The notes: generated by a model not told the origin, from the letters alone. A stretch of DNA of 64,000 nucleotides from Curtobacterium sp. 9128 (GCF_007673775.1 NZ_VEAF01000003.1:186001-250000), one strand, 5' to 3'; counted from the first letter of the stretch, positions 45,634 to 53,788 are shown. Program-made: numbers and translations.

Positions 45634-46323
45634 TCAGTCGCCGTCGGGAGCGAGCCAGATCGCGCCGGCGGCGGCAGCGGGCAGGTCGACGAGCGACTCC
45701 GTGCCGTCGGCCGAACGCCGAGCGACGGCGATCACCCCCGCGTAGTCCCGCACCTGCTCCACACGCAGGTGGGTCCCGAGCCCGACACCGAGCTCGTCGA
45801 AGTACCGCAGCAGCGAGGGGTCGTCGTCCGAGACCCGGTCGACGGTGCCGCACGCTCCCGGCTCGATCGTCCCGAGGAGCGCTCCGGGGGAGTCCGGCAG
45901 CGAGCCGTCGGCGCGGGGGATCGGGTCGCCGTGCGGGTCGTGCGTGGGATGCCCGAGGTCGGCGTCCACCCGGTCGAGGAACGTCTCCGACACGGCGTGC
46001 TCGAGCGCCTCGGCCTCGGTGTGCACCTCGTCCCACGTGTAGCCGAGCCGCGACACCAGGAACGACTCGATGAGCCGGTGCCGGCGGACCATCGCCACGG
46101 CGACCTGGCGACCGAGCGGGGTGAGCACGACGCCGTAGTACGGGGTGTGCTCGATGAGGCCGTCACGGTCGAGCTTCCGGAGGTTGCCGGACACCGTCGA
46201 GGCCGAGACCTTCAGCGCGGCGGCGATGTCCCGGGTCGCGAGGCCGTCGTCCCCACGCTCCTGGGCCTTCCACACGAGTTTGACGTAGTCCTCCGCCATG
46301 GTCGAGAGCGAAGGGAGGCGCAT
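45634..46323 (-). CDS. mntR: DtxR/MntR-family manganese-responsive repressor
   Basis: 229-residue metal-dependent repressor: winged HTH (TRDIAAALKVSASTVSGNLRKLDRDGLIEH), dimerisation/metal domain, and C-terminal SH3-like FeoA domain. Metal ligands can be aligned to DtxR: H82, E86, H101 (ancillary site) and E105, E108, H109 (primary site). The DtxR/IdeR cysteine (C102) is replaced by E105 and the Met10 region reads MAEDYVK with D12, both as in the manganese-specific MntR branch. Probably represses Mn import and belongs with the riboswitch-controlled exporter next to it. TACCAT about 13 nt before ATG suggests a leaderless mRNA. Confidence 0.85.
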   Translation of the reverse strand: MRLPSLSTMAEDYVKLVWKAQERGDDGLATRDIAAALKVSASTVSGNLRKLDRDGLIEHTPYYGVVLTPLGRQVAVAMVRRHRLIESFLVSRLGYTWDEVHTEAEALEHAVSETFLDRVDADLGHPTHDPHGDPIPRADGSLPDSPGALLGTIEPGACGTVDRVSDDDPSLLRYFDELGVGLGTHLRVEQVRDYAGVIAVARRSADGTESLVDLPAAAAGAIWLAPDGD

Positions 46324-46344
46324 GTGTCAATGGTACAAACAGGC

Positions 46345-47226
46345 ATGCCGACGAACCGACGCCGCTGGCCCGTCCCGCCGTCCCTGCTGATCGGCCTCGC
46401 GCCCCTCGTGGCGTTCGCCGGCGTCAGCGCCTGGCGTTCCCGCCCGAGCGACGACTACCCGACGCTCGGCACCACGGTCGACAGTGTCGTCCGCTCGCTG
46501 CTCGTCCCCGAGGGCATCGCGGCGCTGGCGCTCGCCGTCCTCGTCACGGCGCTCGGCTGGTGGCGGATCGCGACGGTCGACACGGAGCGCGGCCGCCCCC
46601 GCTGGACGTGGATCGCCCCCGCGCTGATCCTGGTCGTCTGCCTCGTGCGGCTGCCCCTGGTCGACTGGGGTGCGCTGCCCTGGCACTACTTCCCGCTGCT
46701 CGCCATCGGCGTGCTCTTCGTCGGCGTCTTCGAGGAGCTCCTGACCCGCGGCGTCCTGCTCGTGGGGCTCCGCCGCCGGCTGCCGGAGTTCGGCGTGTGG
46801 ATCGGCTCCTGCGTGCTGTTCGGGCTGCTGCACCTGCTCAACGTCCTCGCGGGCGCCGGGGTCGGGCCGACGCTGATCCAGGTCGTGTTCGCGGCGTCCT
46901 TCGGGTCGACGCTGTACCTCGCTCGACGCCTGACCGGGAACCTGCTCGCCCCCGTGCTGCTCCACGCGCTGTGGGACTTCGGCTCGATCGCGGTGTCGGC
47001 AACCTCCCGCCAGGGCTTCGACGACGTCGTCGTGGTCGGGACCATCGGACTGTTCGCGTTCGCGGTGCTCGCGCTCGGCGTGGTGGCCGGCGGTGTGGTG
47101 GCGTGGCGCGACGACCGCCCCCGACGCCTGCGCCGGCGGTGGCGCGACGTGCCGCGCAACGAGGTCGCCGGGACCGCAGCCGACCTGCGAGTCCCCACAG
47201 ACACTCCGGCCGGTTCACGCAGCTGA
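46345..47226 (+). CDS. CPBP-family intramembrane metalloprotease
   Basis: 293-residue membrane protease-like protein with about eight TM helices. Motif 1 EELLTRGVLL, motif 2 FGLLHLLN and motif 3 LLHALWDFG contain the putative metal ligands Glu-Glu, His and His. Function in this branch is unknown (bacteriocin immunity or protein processing are known roles). Start 46345 puts the first TM near the N-terminus; ATG 46330 is possible. Divergent from mntR, 21 bp apart. Confidence 0.88.
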   Translation: MPTNRRRWPVPPSLLIGLAPLVAFAGVSAWRSRPSDDYPTLGTTVDSVVRSLLVPEGIAALALAVLVTALGWWRIATVDTERGRPRWTWIAPALILVVCLVRLPLVDWGALPWHYFPLLAIGVLFVGVFEELLTRGVLLVGLRRRLPEFGVWIGSCVLFGLLHLLNVLAGAGVGPTLIQVVFAASFGSTLYLARRLTGNLLAPVLLHALWDFGSIAVSATSRQGFDDVVVVGTIGLFAFAVLALGVVAGGVVAWRDDRPRRLRRRWRDVPRNEVAGTAADLRVPTDTPAGSRS

Positions 47227-47312
47227 CGGCAACCGTTCTCCTGACCGACACCGGGCCTCCTTACCGTCGCTGCGATCCCAGCCGGAACGCCGGCCGGTCC
47301 ACAGGAAGGAGC

Positions 47313-47332
47313 GCCGCCCCGCCCGGGGCGGC
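47313..47332 (+). promoter_or_regulatory. Stable hairpin between ribosome site and start codon
   Basis: 9-bp perfect stem (47313-47321 with 47324-47332) and 2-nt loop lie between AAGGAG (47306-47311) and ATG 47341. Linear spacing is 29 nt, but folding the hairpin brings the two to about 9 nt. Confidence 0.7.
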
Positions 47333-47340
47333 AACCACGC

Positions 47341-49122
47341 ATGCGCACATCCGCACGCGCCATGGCCACGGGGGTGACGGTCGCAGCGATCGCGACGTCC
47401 CTGGTCATCGGCAACCCCCTCACGGCGAACGCCGCGGGGTACCCCAGCGACGACGCCAAGCCCGACCTCATCTCCCTGCTGAGCGGCTACGACTCCTTCT
47501 GGAAGTCCAGCGGCAGCAACGACCTGCACGGCACGGTCGTCAGCGGTGCCACGCTCGCCCAGAACGACGAGCTGACCAGCTGGATCAACCAGAACGCCAC
47601 GAAGGCGCAGCAGTTCACGGCGCTCCAGGACTCCGAGTACAAGAACGACCCGACCGGCTACGACCAGTCCTCGACGGTCGGTCAGGGCCTCGGCGACGCC
47701 CTCGAGAAGATCTACCTGCAGGGTCGACAGAGCGGTGCCCTGCCGCTGACCGAGGCGCTCATCAACAGCAACACGGGCACGACCGGCGCGTACGTCAGCA
47801 CCGGCGCCGCGAAGACGCACTTCAGCTACCCGCGTCCGTACCTGCCGACGGACCCGGCGGCGACGCTGCCCGCCGGCGACGACCAGGCGTCGTGCAACCC
47901 GGCGACCGTGAACGCCTCCTCGCTCGCGGGCAACCGCACGGGCAAGGCGTGGGCGGACGCGAAGGGCAACCTGACGATCACGCGCGTGCCGGTCCAGACC
48001 GACACCACGCACGAGTTCTCGCCGAGCGACGTCGTGCTCGACGCGGGCTACGGCACCAAGGGCATCTGCCAGGGCGGCTCGTACCCGAGCGGCCACACCA
48101 CGACGGCGTACCAGGCCGGCATCACCCTCGCCACGCTCGTCCCCGAGCTCGCGCCGGAGATCCTCGCCCGCGCGTCCGAGAACGGCAACGACCGCATCGT
48201 CCTCGGCGTGCACTACCCGCTCGACATCATGGGTGGTCGCATGGACGGCGAGGCAGCCCTGGCCGCCCGCTGGTCGGACACGCAGTTCCGCACCCAGGTC
48301 CTCGAGCCGGCCCGCGCCGAGCTGACGAAGTACCTCGAGGCGCAGTGCGGCAACACCCTGGCGAACTGCATCGCAGCCGAGAAGCCGTACCAGAACGACC
48401 CGTACGGCGGGAAGGCCATGCCCGGCGGGACCGCGCAGGTCGTCACCGACCGCGCCTCGGCCGTGGAGGTCTACCGCGAGCGCATGGACTACGGCTTCGC
48501 GAAGACCGGCGCGACCGGCCTCGCCCCGAGCGTCCCGACCGGCGCCGAGAACCTGCTGCTCAGCACGTTCCCGACCCTGACCGACGCGCAGCGCACCGCC
48601 GTGCTGGCCCAGACCGAGATCGCCTCCGGTGACCCGCTCGACCAGTCCGGCACCGCGAACGGCTCGTGGGAGCGCCTCGACCTCGCCGCGGCCACCAGCG
48701 CGACGGTCCACGTCGCAGCCGACGGCTCGGTGAAGGTCGTCGCGACGGGCGGGACCGCGAAGGTCGTGTCCGGCGTGCTCACCGCCCCGAACGGCACCAC
48801 CGTGCGGGCCGGGTCGCAGCTGGCCCTCGCCGCCACCGGCCTGACCGCCGGAGCGACGTACCAGGTCGTGCTCCACAGCGACCCGACGGTCGTCGGCACG
48901 CTCACCGCCGACGCGACCGGCGCCGCCACCGGCAGCGTCACGGTCCCCGCCGGCACCACGGCCGGTGCGCACACCGTCGACCTGGTCGACGCGACCGGTG
49001 CGTCGGCGCTCGTCGACCCGCTCGCGATCACCGTGACCGCGGCACCCGTCACCGGGACCGGCACCACCCCGGGTACGACCACTGCCCCGACCGGCATCCA
49101 CCTGCCCGTCGTCAGCGGCTGA
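47341..49122 (+). CDS. Secreted PAP2-superfamily acid phosphatase
   Basis: 593 residues, larger than class A phosphatases (about 250). Signal peptide (ARAMATGVTVAAIATSLVIGNPLTANA), then a phosphatase domain with the three PAP2 motifs: KTHFSYPRPY, YPSGHTTTAY, RIVLGVHYPLDIMGG. After about 420 a beta-rich Ig-like domain follows (VLTAPNGTTVRAGSQLALAATGLTAG) and a Thr/Pro tail. No LPXTG is seen. A 12-bp hairpin terminator follows at 49136. Probably hydrolyses external phosphomonoesters. Confidence 0.9.
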   Translation: MRTSARAMATGVTVAAIATSLVIGNPLTANAAGYPSDDAKPDLISLLSGYDSFWKSSGSNDLHGTVVSGATLAQNDELTSWINQNATKAQQFTALQDSEYKNDPTGYDQSSTVGQGLGDALEKIYLQGRQSGALPLTEALINSNTGTTGAYVSTGAAKTHFSYPRPYLPTDPAATLPAGDDQASCNPATVNASSLAGNRTGKAWADAKGNLTITRVPVQTDTTHEFSPSDVVLDAGYGTKGICQGGSYPSGHTTTAYQAGITLATLVPELAPEILARASENGNDRIVLGVHYPLDIMGGRMDGEAALAARWSDTQFRTQVLEPARAELTKYLEAQCGNTLANCIAAEKPYQNDPYGGKAMPGGTAQVVTDRASAVEVYRERMDYGFAKTGATGLAPSVPTGAENLLLSTFPTLTDAQRTAVLAQTEIASGDPLDQSGTANGSWERLDLAAATSATVHVAADGSVKVVATGGTAKVVSGVLTAPNGTTVRAGSQLALAATGLTAGATYQVVLHSDPTVVGTLTADATGAATGSVTVPAGTTAGAHTVDLVDATGASALVDPLAITVTAAPVTGTGTTPGTTTAPTGIHLPVVSG

Positions 49123-49135
49123 GTCACCCCACCGC

Positions 49136-49166
49136 GGCCGGCCGACGCCCCGTGCGTCGGCCGGCC
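49136..49166 (+). terminator. Terminator after the phosphatase gene
   Basis: Perfect 12-bp stem (49136-49147 with 49155-49166), 7-nt loop. A dispersed GGACTGGAGGCTCGG copy follows at 49192. Confidence 0.8.
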
Positions 49167-49199
49167 ACACCCGTCCCGGTTCCGGCCACCCGGACTGGA

Positions 49200-49266
49200 G
49201 GCTCGGCTCGCCGCCGCCACGGACCCCACGTCCGGCTCGGCTCGCCCCGCCACGGACCCCACGTCC
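49200..49266. repeat. Direct repeat of about 33 bp
   Basis: Two tandem copies of GGCTCGGCTCGCC...CCACGGACCCCACGTCC, the first 1 bp longer, follow the dispersed motif and precede the transpeptidase gene. No gene; may be a remnant of repeat-element duplication. Confidence 0.7.
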
Positions 49267-49310
49267 GACTCGGCACACCCTCCGTCCGCCCCACCGTTGA
49301 GGAAGACCCC

Positions 49311-50186
49311 GTGCAGAAGCGCACTCTCTGGACCTCCGTCGGCATCGCCGCCGTGGCCGTCGCCGCCGCCGGCGCGATCGCCGTCCCGCTGCTCGGGAGC
49401 GCCTCCGGAACGCCGCACACCGCGGCGGCACCGCCGACGCCGAGCGCCACGGCGACCGCCCCCGCGGTGCCGTCCGTCAGCGCCCAGGCCCTCGCCGCGC
49501 TCCCCGAGGCGCAGTACTCCGCCGTCGTCCCCGGCCTGATGCCGTTCGCCGAGACCGTCACACACGACACCGTGTTTCACCTCCGCTCCGACGCCCCGCT
49601 CTTCGGTGCCGACCGGACGACGCCCGTCGCCCGGTTCGCCGCGCAGGACTTCCTCCAGCAGCCGAGCACGGTGGTCGGGCTCCGCCGTGAGGGAGCCTGG
49701 GAGCTCGTGCTGACCCCGGCACGGCAGCAGCTCCCCTCCGCCGCGGGCGCATCGGGTGCCGCGGCGCAGACGTCGGCGTGGGTGCCGGTCGCCGCGCTCG
49801 AGGAGACCGCGACACCGACCTCCCGCGTGGTCATCTCGACGAAGGACCAGCGCGTGTCGATCGTCACCGCGTCCGGCACCGTGCAGCAGTCCTTCGCCGC
49901 CGGCGTCGGCACGGCGGACACCCCGACGCCGACCGGGGTCACCGGCTACCTCGAGCAGCGCTACGTGGACCCGACGCAGGGCACCGGGACGCACCCGATC
50001 CAGCTGACCTCGCTGCACTCCGCCGCGGCGGACGAGCCGTACGGCGGCCACGACGGCGGCCTCATCGGCGTGCACTGGAACGCCGACACCTCGGGTGCGG
50101 TGTCGCACGGCTGCGTCCGCCTCGACGCCCAGGCCGTGGCGGCGATCGACGCCCTGCCGCTCGGCACCCTCGTCACCGTGGAGTGA
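49311..50186 (+). CDS. L,D-transpeptidase (YkuD domain)
   Basis: 291-residue exported wall enzyme that forms 3-3 peptidoglycan crosslinks. N-terminal TM/signal (RTLWTSVGIAAVAVAAAGAIAVPLL), an SH3-like middle segment, then the YkuD domain from about 175 (VVISTKDQRVSIVTASGTV) with the catalytic GAVSHGCVRL. GTG 49311 is 5 nt after GAGGAAG. Confidence 0.9.
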   Translation: MQKRTLWTSVGIAAVAVAAAGAIAVPLLGSASGTPHTAAAPPTPSATATAPAVPSVSAQALAALPEAQYSAVVPGLMPFAETVTHDTVFHLRSDAPLFGADRTTPVARFAAQDFLQQPSTVVGLRREGAWELVLTPARQQLPSAAGASGAAAQTSAWVPVAALEETATPTSRVVISTKDQRVSIVTASGTVQQSFAAGVGTADTPTPTGVTGYLEQRYVDPTQGTGTHPIQLTSLHSAAADEPYGGHDGGLIGVHWNADTSGAVSHGCVRLDAQAVAAIDALPLGTLVTVE

Positions 50187-50247
50187 CCCCGCCGCACGCG
50201 CGTCGCGCGGTTCGCCGGAGTGCTCCCTCCCCGGTTCGCACCCCTGC

Positions 50248-50287
50248 ACGGACATCGCGCCCCGTCGACCCGGGGCGCGATGTCCGT
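50248..50287. terminator. Perfect 17-bp bidirectional terminator
   Basis: Arms 50248-50264 and 50271-50287 with a 6-nt loop between the convergent transpeptidase and methyltransferase genes. Confidence 0.88.
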
Positions 50288-50318
50288 GGCGGGGTGCGAC
50301 GTCGAGGTGACGGGGGTG

Positions 50319-51107
50319 TCAGCGCCGGTGGGCGACGGCGAACACCCTCCGGAAGGGGTAGACGGTCCCGTGTCGAGAAGCCGGGTACGCCTGACGCAGG
50401 CGCTCGGCGTACGCGGCCTCGAACGCGGCGGTCGTCGCCCCCGTGGGGTCGGCCTGGTCGAGCGCCGCCAGGGCCGGCCGCAGCCCGGTGCCGCGGACCC
50501 AGGCGAGCACCGGGTCCTCGCCGGGGAGCAGCTGCATGTACGTCGTCTCCCACGCGGTCGTCGCGAACCCGGCGTCCTCGAACAGGTCGAGGTACGCGGC
50601 CGGGTCGAGCACCGGGTCCGCGCGGAGGACCCCGTCGAGCGCGGCCGCCCACGGGCCCTCGGCAGCGACGGCACGCATCAGGGCGTGCGAGGGGGAGTCG
50701 AAGTTCCCCGGGACCTGCATCGCGAACCAGGAACCCGACGGCATCGCGGCGAGCCACCCGGGGAGCAGCTCGACGTGCGACGGGACCCACTGGAGCGCGG
50801 CGTTCGTCACGACGACGTCGTCCTCGGCGGTCGGTGTCCAGTCCTCGATCGCGCCCTGTTCGAACGACAGGTTCGGGAGGCGCTCGGCCGAGGGTGCCGC
50901 CTCCGCCAACATCTCCGCCGAGGAGTCCACCCCGATCACGTGCGCCGACGGCCAGCGTTCGGCGAGGGTGGCGGTGAGGGCCCCGGGACCGCAGCCGAGG
51001 TCGACGACGCGACGGGGAGCCTCCAGGCCGACCTGGGCGACCAGGTCGTGGAAGGGACGCGACCGCTCGTCGCGGAACGCGGCGTACCGGGTCGGGTCCC
51101 AGCGCAT
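50319..51107 (-). CDS. tam: Trans-aconitate 2-methyltransferase
   Basis: SAM-dependent methyltransferase, 262 residues. SAM motif VVDLGCGPGALTATLAERWP and the Tam-typical N-terminus RWDPTRYAAFRDERSRPFHDLV, NAALQWVPSHVELLPGW and FRRVFAVAHRR. Methylates trans-aconitate, an inhibitor of the citric-acid cycle. ATG 51107 is 8 nt after GGAG; GTG 51113, overlapping the upstream stop, is the alternative. Forms an operon with the HAD gene. Confidence 0.88.
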   Translation of the reverse strand: MRWDPTRYAAFRDERSRPFHDLVAQVGLEAPRRVVDLGCGPGALTATLAERWPSAHVIGVDSSAEMLAEAAPSAERLPNLSFEQGAIEDWTPTAEDDVVVTNAALQWVPSHVELLPGWLAAMPSGSWFAMQVPGNFDSPSHALMRAVAAEGPWAAALDGVLRADPVLDPAAYLDLFEDAGFATTAWETTYMQLLPGEDPVLAWVRGTGLRPALAALDQADPTGATTAAFEAAYAERLRQAYPASRHGTVYPFRRVFAVAHRR

Positions 51108-51109
51108 GG

Positions 51110-51907
51110 TCACATCTCCACTTCGATGGGCTCCGTGCGCACGAGCTCGTGGACGCCGGAGATCACCTCGCTGGGGCGGAACGGGTAGCGGTCGATCTCG
51201 GCCTGGTCGCTGATGCCCGTCATGACCAGCACGGTGTGCAGACCTGCCTCGATGCCGGCCTGCACGTCGGTGTCCATGCGGTCGCCGATCATGCCGGTGT
51301 TCTCGGAGTGCGCGCCGATCCGGTTCATCGCGGAGCGGAACATCATCGGGTTCGGCTTGCCGACCACGTAGGGGTGCTTCCCCGTGGCCTTCTCGATCAT
51401 CGCGGCGATCGCCCCGGTCGCCGGAAGGACGCCCTCGGCGCTCGGGCCGGTCGCGTCCGGGTTCGTGACGATGAAGCGGGCGCCGTCGCGGATCAGGCGG
51501 ACGGCCTTCGTGATCGCCTCGAACGAGTAGTTGCGGGTCTCCCCGACGACGACGTAGTCGGGGGCGGTCTCGGTCATGATGAAGCCGGCCTCGTGCAGCG
51601 CGGTGGTCATACCCGCCTCGCCGATGACGAACGCGGAGCCGCCGGGCATCTGCGAGCGGCAGAAGTCGGCGGTCGCCAGGGCGCTCGTCCAGATGCGGTC
51701 CTCGGGCACCTCGATGCCGGACCAGCGCAGTCGCGCACTCAGGTCACGCGGCGTGAAGATCGAGTTGTTCGTCAGCACGAGGAACTCCGTGCCCTCGTCG
51801 AGCCACTGCTGGATCAGCTCGGGTGCGCCCGGGAGTGCCTGGTTCTCGTGGACGAGTACGCCGTCCATGTCGGTGAGCCAGCACTCGACCTCGTCGCGGG
51901 ATGCCAT
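51110..51907 (-). CDS. HAD-IIA phosphatase (NagD-like)
   Basis: 265 residues. Motif I WLTDMDGVLVHENQ, motif II LTNNSIFT, C2a cap, motif III Lys VVGKPNP, motif IV GMIGDRMDTDVQAGIEAG. Dephosphorylates small phosphoesters such as nucleotides or glycerol phosphates by family knowledge. Divergent from the TetR gene; overlaps tam. Confidence 0.9.
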   Translation of the reverse strand: MASRDEVECWLTDMDGVLVHENQALPGAPELIQQWLDEGTEFLVLTNNSIFTPRDLSARLRWSGIEVPEDRIWTSALATADFCRSQMPGGSAFVIGEAGMTTALHEAGFIMTETAPDYVVVGETRNYSFEAITKAVRLIRDGARFIVTNPDATGPSAEGVLPATGAIAAMIEKATGKHPYVVGKPNPMMFRSAMNRIGAHSENTGMIGDRMDTDVQAGIEAGLHTVLVMTGISDQAEIDRYPFRPSEVISGVHELVRTEPIEVEM

Positions 51908-51945
51908 GGGCTCAGACTACTGCTCGCCGGTGTCGTAGCATTTTC

Positions 51946-51957
51946 GGTACACGTACC
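51946..51957. promoter_or_regulatory. Candidate TetR operator GGTAC-AC-GTACC
   Basis: 12-bp inverted repeat in the 70-bp gap between the NagD-like and TetR genes, just upstream of the ribosome site AAGGAGG (51963). Confidence 0.5.
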
Positions 51958-51977
51958 AGAAGAAGGAGGCAGAGGCC

Positions 51978-52640
51978 GTGCTCGCCGAACCCGGATCCCC
52001 GACCGAGACCCCGCGACCGAGCGACGAGGCCCGACCGCGTCGACGCCGTGGACGTCCGAACGTGCTCAGTCGGGAGCAGGTGATCGACGCGGCCACCGCG
52101 ATCGCCAACGAGGAGGGCCTGGACCGTCTGTCCTTCCGTGCGCTCGGAGTGCGGCTCGGTGTCGCTCCGATGACCGTGCACCGGACGATCGGCGGGCTCG
52201 ACGACCTGCACGCCGAACTGGTCCGCCGCACGGTCGACGAGTTCACCGCCACCTTCGTCTGGCCCGCCGACTGGCGCGAGGTCGTGCGGGTGTTCGCCTG
52301 CACCTTCCGCGACCTCCTCCGCACGCATCCGCTCGTGCTCGAGTCGCACAGCCGGCGCGCGCCGCTCGTGTCGAGCGAGTCCGACGCCGTCGTGGCGAAG
52401 GTCGTCGGGGCGCTCAGGGCCGCCGGACTGTCCGACACCGATGCCGTGTACGCGTTCTTCGTGGTCTACGACTTCGTGGTCGGGCACGCCAGCGTGCAGG
52501 TCGGGCGCGGGGAGTCCGACGCCGGGCGTCCGGAGCGGCAGCAGCTCGTCGGCCAGGTGCTCGGGACGCACTCGTACGACGCTCGGTTCGAGCTCGGGCT
52601 CGACGTGCTGCTGGCGGGGATCGAGGCCCGCGGGCGGTAG
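51978..52640 (+). CDS. TetR-family transcriptional regulator
   Basis: 220 residues. Basic N-terminal extension (RPRRRRGRPNVLS), HTH (DRLSFRALGVRLGVAPMTVHRTIGGLDDLHAEL) and a TetR C-terminal ligand domain. GTG 51978 has AAGGAGG 8 nt upstream. It precedes the peptide cassette in the same orientation, 85 bp away, and could regulate it, though the cassette has its own promoter. Confidence 0.88.
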   Translation: MLAEPGSPTETPRPSDEARPRRRRGRPNVLSREQVIDAATAIANEEGLDRLSFRALGVRLGVAPMTVHRTIGGLDDLHAELVRRTVDEFTATFVWPADWREVVRVFACTFRDLLRTHPLVLESHSRRAPLVSSESDAVVAKVVGALRAAGLSDTDAVYAFFVVYDFVVGHASVQVGRGESDAGRPERQQLVGQVLGTHSYDARFELGLDVLLAGIEARGR

Positions 52641-52666
52641 TGCCTGCTTCCGTGCAGGAGAGGTCC

Positions 52667-52710
52667 TTGACACTTCGGTTCTGGAGTTCCAGTATTCCAG
52701 ACACCAGAAC
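52667..52710 (+). promoter_or_regulatory. Promoter with nested palindromes for the peptide cassette
   Basis: A consensus -35 TTGACA (52667-52672) with a weak -10 near CAGTAT (52690-52695). CTGGA-GT-TCCAG (52681-52692) is a perfect palindrome, and GTTCTGG (52678) pairs with CCAGAAC (52704) around it. These fit an operator over the promoter. AAGGGGG at 52713 is the ribosome site. Confidence 0.65.
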
Positions 52711-52725
52711 AGAAGGGGGTCACCG

Positions 52726-52977
52726 ATGACCATCACATCACCGTCAGTTCGCGCCGCTCAACTGCAGTTGCTGCACGCTCGGCGCGATGCGCACCCCGCC
52801 GTTCGTTCGAACGGTGTCGTCCCCATCATCCTGGTCGTGGCAGTCGTCGTTCTGCTCGCACTCGGCGCGACGATCGTCATCGGAGCGGTCGCGCTCTGTG
52901 CGGCGAACGGTGGTGTCCTCGACTCCGTCGTCAGTCTCTCCGAGTGGACGGTGAAGGTGTCATGCCACAAGCTCTGA
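52726..52977 (+). CDS. 83-residue two-cysteine hydrophobic peptide, candidate exported precursor
   Basis: No family recognised. Residues 1-29 are polar and basic (MTITSPSVRAAQLQLLHARR...), 31-57 form one long hydrophobic helix (VVPIILVVAVVVLLALGATI then VIGAVAL), and 58-83 form a short tail with C58 and C80 ending WTVKVSCHKL. This leader, membrane helix and compact Cys-bounded tail suit a precursor that is cut in the membrane and exported as a disulfide-closed peptide. AAGGGGG lies 6 nt upstream of ATG 52726. The next four genes encode membrane protease and ABC exporter functions. It could instead be a small structural membrane protein. Confidence 0.7.
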   Translation: MTITSPSVRAAQLQLLHARRDAHPAVRSNGVVPIILVVAVVVLLALGATIVIGAVALCAANGGVLDSVVSLSEWTVKVSCHKL

Positions 52978-53285
52978 GCGGCACGGCCGCGTCTCCGCAC
53001 CGCACGGCGTTCTCCGTGCTGCTCGGCGGTCTGTTGGGGCTGCTCGCTGGCATGGTCCTCGACGGTGCGCTCTGGTTGTGGGCCTTCGCATCGGTCCTCG
53101 ACGGAGCAGGGGCGGTGGACGTCGGGCCCGTCGTGCATGCGTCCGATGCGGGAGGAACCGTCACCGCAGTGGGTGGTCCCGGGGTCTTGCTGCTCCCGCT
53201 CGGCCTCGCCTGCGTCGGTGCCGTCGTCGTCTGGCTGTTCCGGGGCCGTGCCGCCCGGCACCCGGCATCGGTCGACGCTGCGTGA
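52962..53285 (+). CDS. Small two-TM membrane protein of the peptide cassette
   Basis: 107 residues, not recognised. Two hydrophobic segments (FSVLLGGLLGLLAGMVLDGALWLWAFASVL, given in part, and VLLLPLGLACVGAVVVWLF) flank an extracytoplasmic loop of about 30 residues. ATG 52962 lies inside the last codons of the peptide gene (16-nt overlap), with GAAGG 4 nt upstream, so translation is tightly coupled. Immunity or export helper are possible roles; neither is shown. Confidence 0.7.
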   Translation: MPQALSGTAASPHRTAFSVLLGGLLGLLAGMVLDGALWLWAFASVLDGAGAVDVGPVVHASDAGGTVTAVGGPGVLLLPLGLACVGAVVVWLFRGRAARHPASVDAA

Positions 53286-53788
53286 CCCCGTCGCGACCTG
53301 ACGTCTGGTGGGCGGCGCTGTCCGCCGCCCATCAGGCGTCCTGGCGGTTGGTCATCGCGGTCTCGGCCGTTGTCGCTCTCCCCGGCAGCGTCATCTGCAT
53401 CATCGGGGTCGCGGTGTCGGGGGCGGACGTGCTCGTGCCGATGATCCTGGCGTTGGTGCTCGTGTCCCTGTCGCCGTTCGTGCACGAACTCGGACACGTG
53501 ACGGTGCAGGTCGTGCTCGCCGATGCGGCTCGACAGGTCGTGGCCGGGCGCGGCACATGGTCGTCGGGAGCGGTGCTCCGCTGGGGTCTCGACGTCCACG
53601 GTGACGGAGCCGTGGCGATCGCCGGACCACTCGCAGCACTCGGCTGCGGTGTGGTCGTGCTCGCACTTCCCGTCCCGTTCGTCCTCTCCGGCCCAGTGGC
53701 GGCGCTCTCCTGGGTCCACCTCCGCAGCCTGCGCCGCACCGCTCCCGACGGCGTCCAGGTGCGTCGAGCGATCCGAGCGAGGTACTGA
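53282..53788 (+). CDS. Minimal M50-like membrane metalloprotease
   Basis: 168 residues with about four TM helices. SLSPFVHELGHVTVQVVLAD places a zinc HExxH motif inside a hydrophobic segment, and AVAIAGPLAALGCG resembles the GP-turn of site-2 proteases. The third M50 motif (LDG) is not evident, so it is a reduced or divergent member. GTG 53282 overlaps the previous stop by 4 nt. The likely substrate is the hydrophobic peptide encoded two genes upstream, inferred from operon structure and from analogy with YydH of the B. subtilis yyd operon. Confidence 0.7.
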   Translation: MTPSRPDVWWAALSAAHQASWRLVIAVSAVVALPGSVICIIGVAVSGADVLVPMILALVLVSLSPFVHELGHVTVQVVLADAARQVVAGRGTWSSGAVLRWGLDVHGDGAVAIAGPLAALGCGVVVLALPVPFVLSGPVAALSWVHLRSLRRTAPDGVQVRRAIRARY

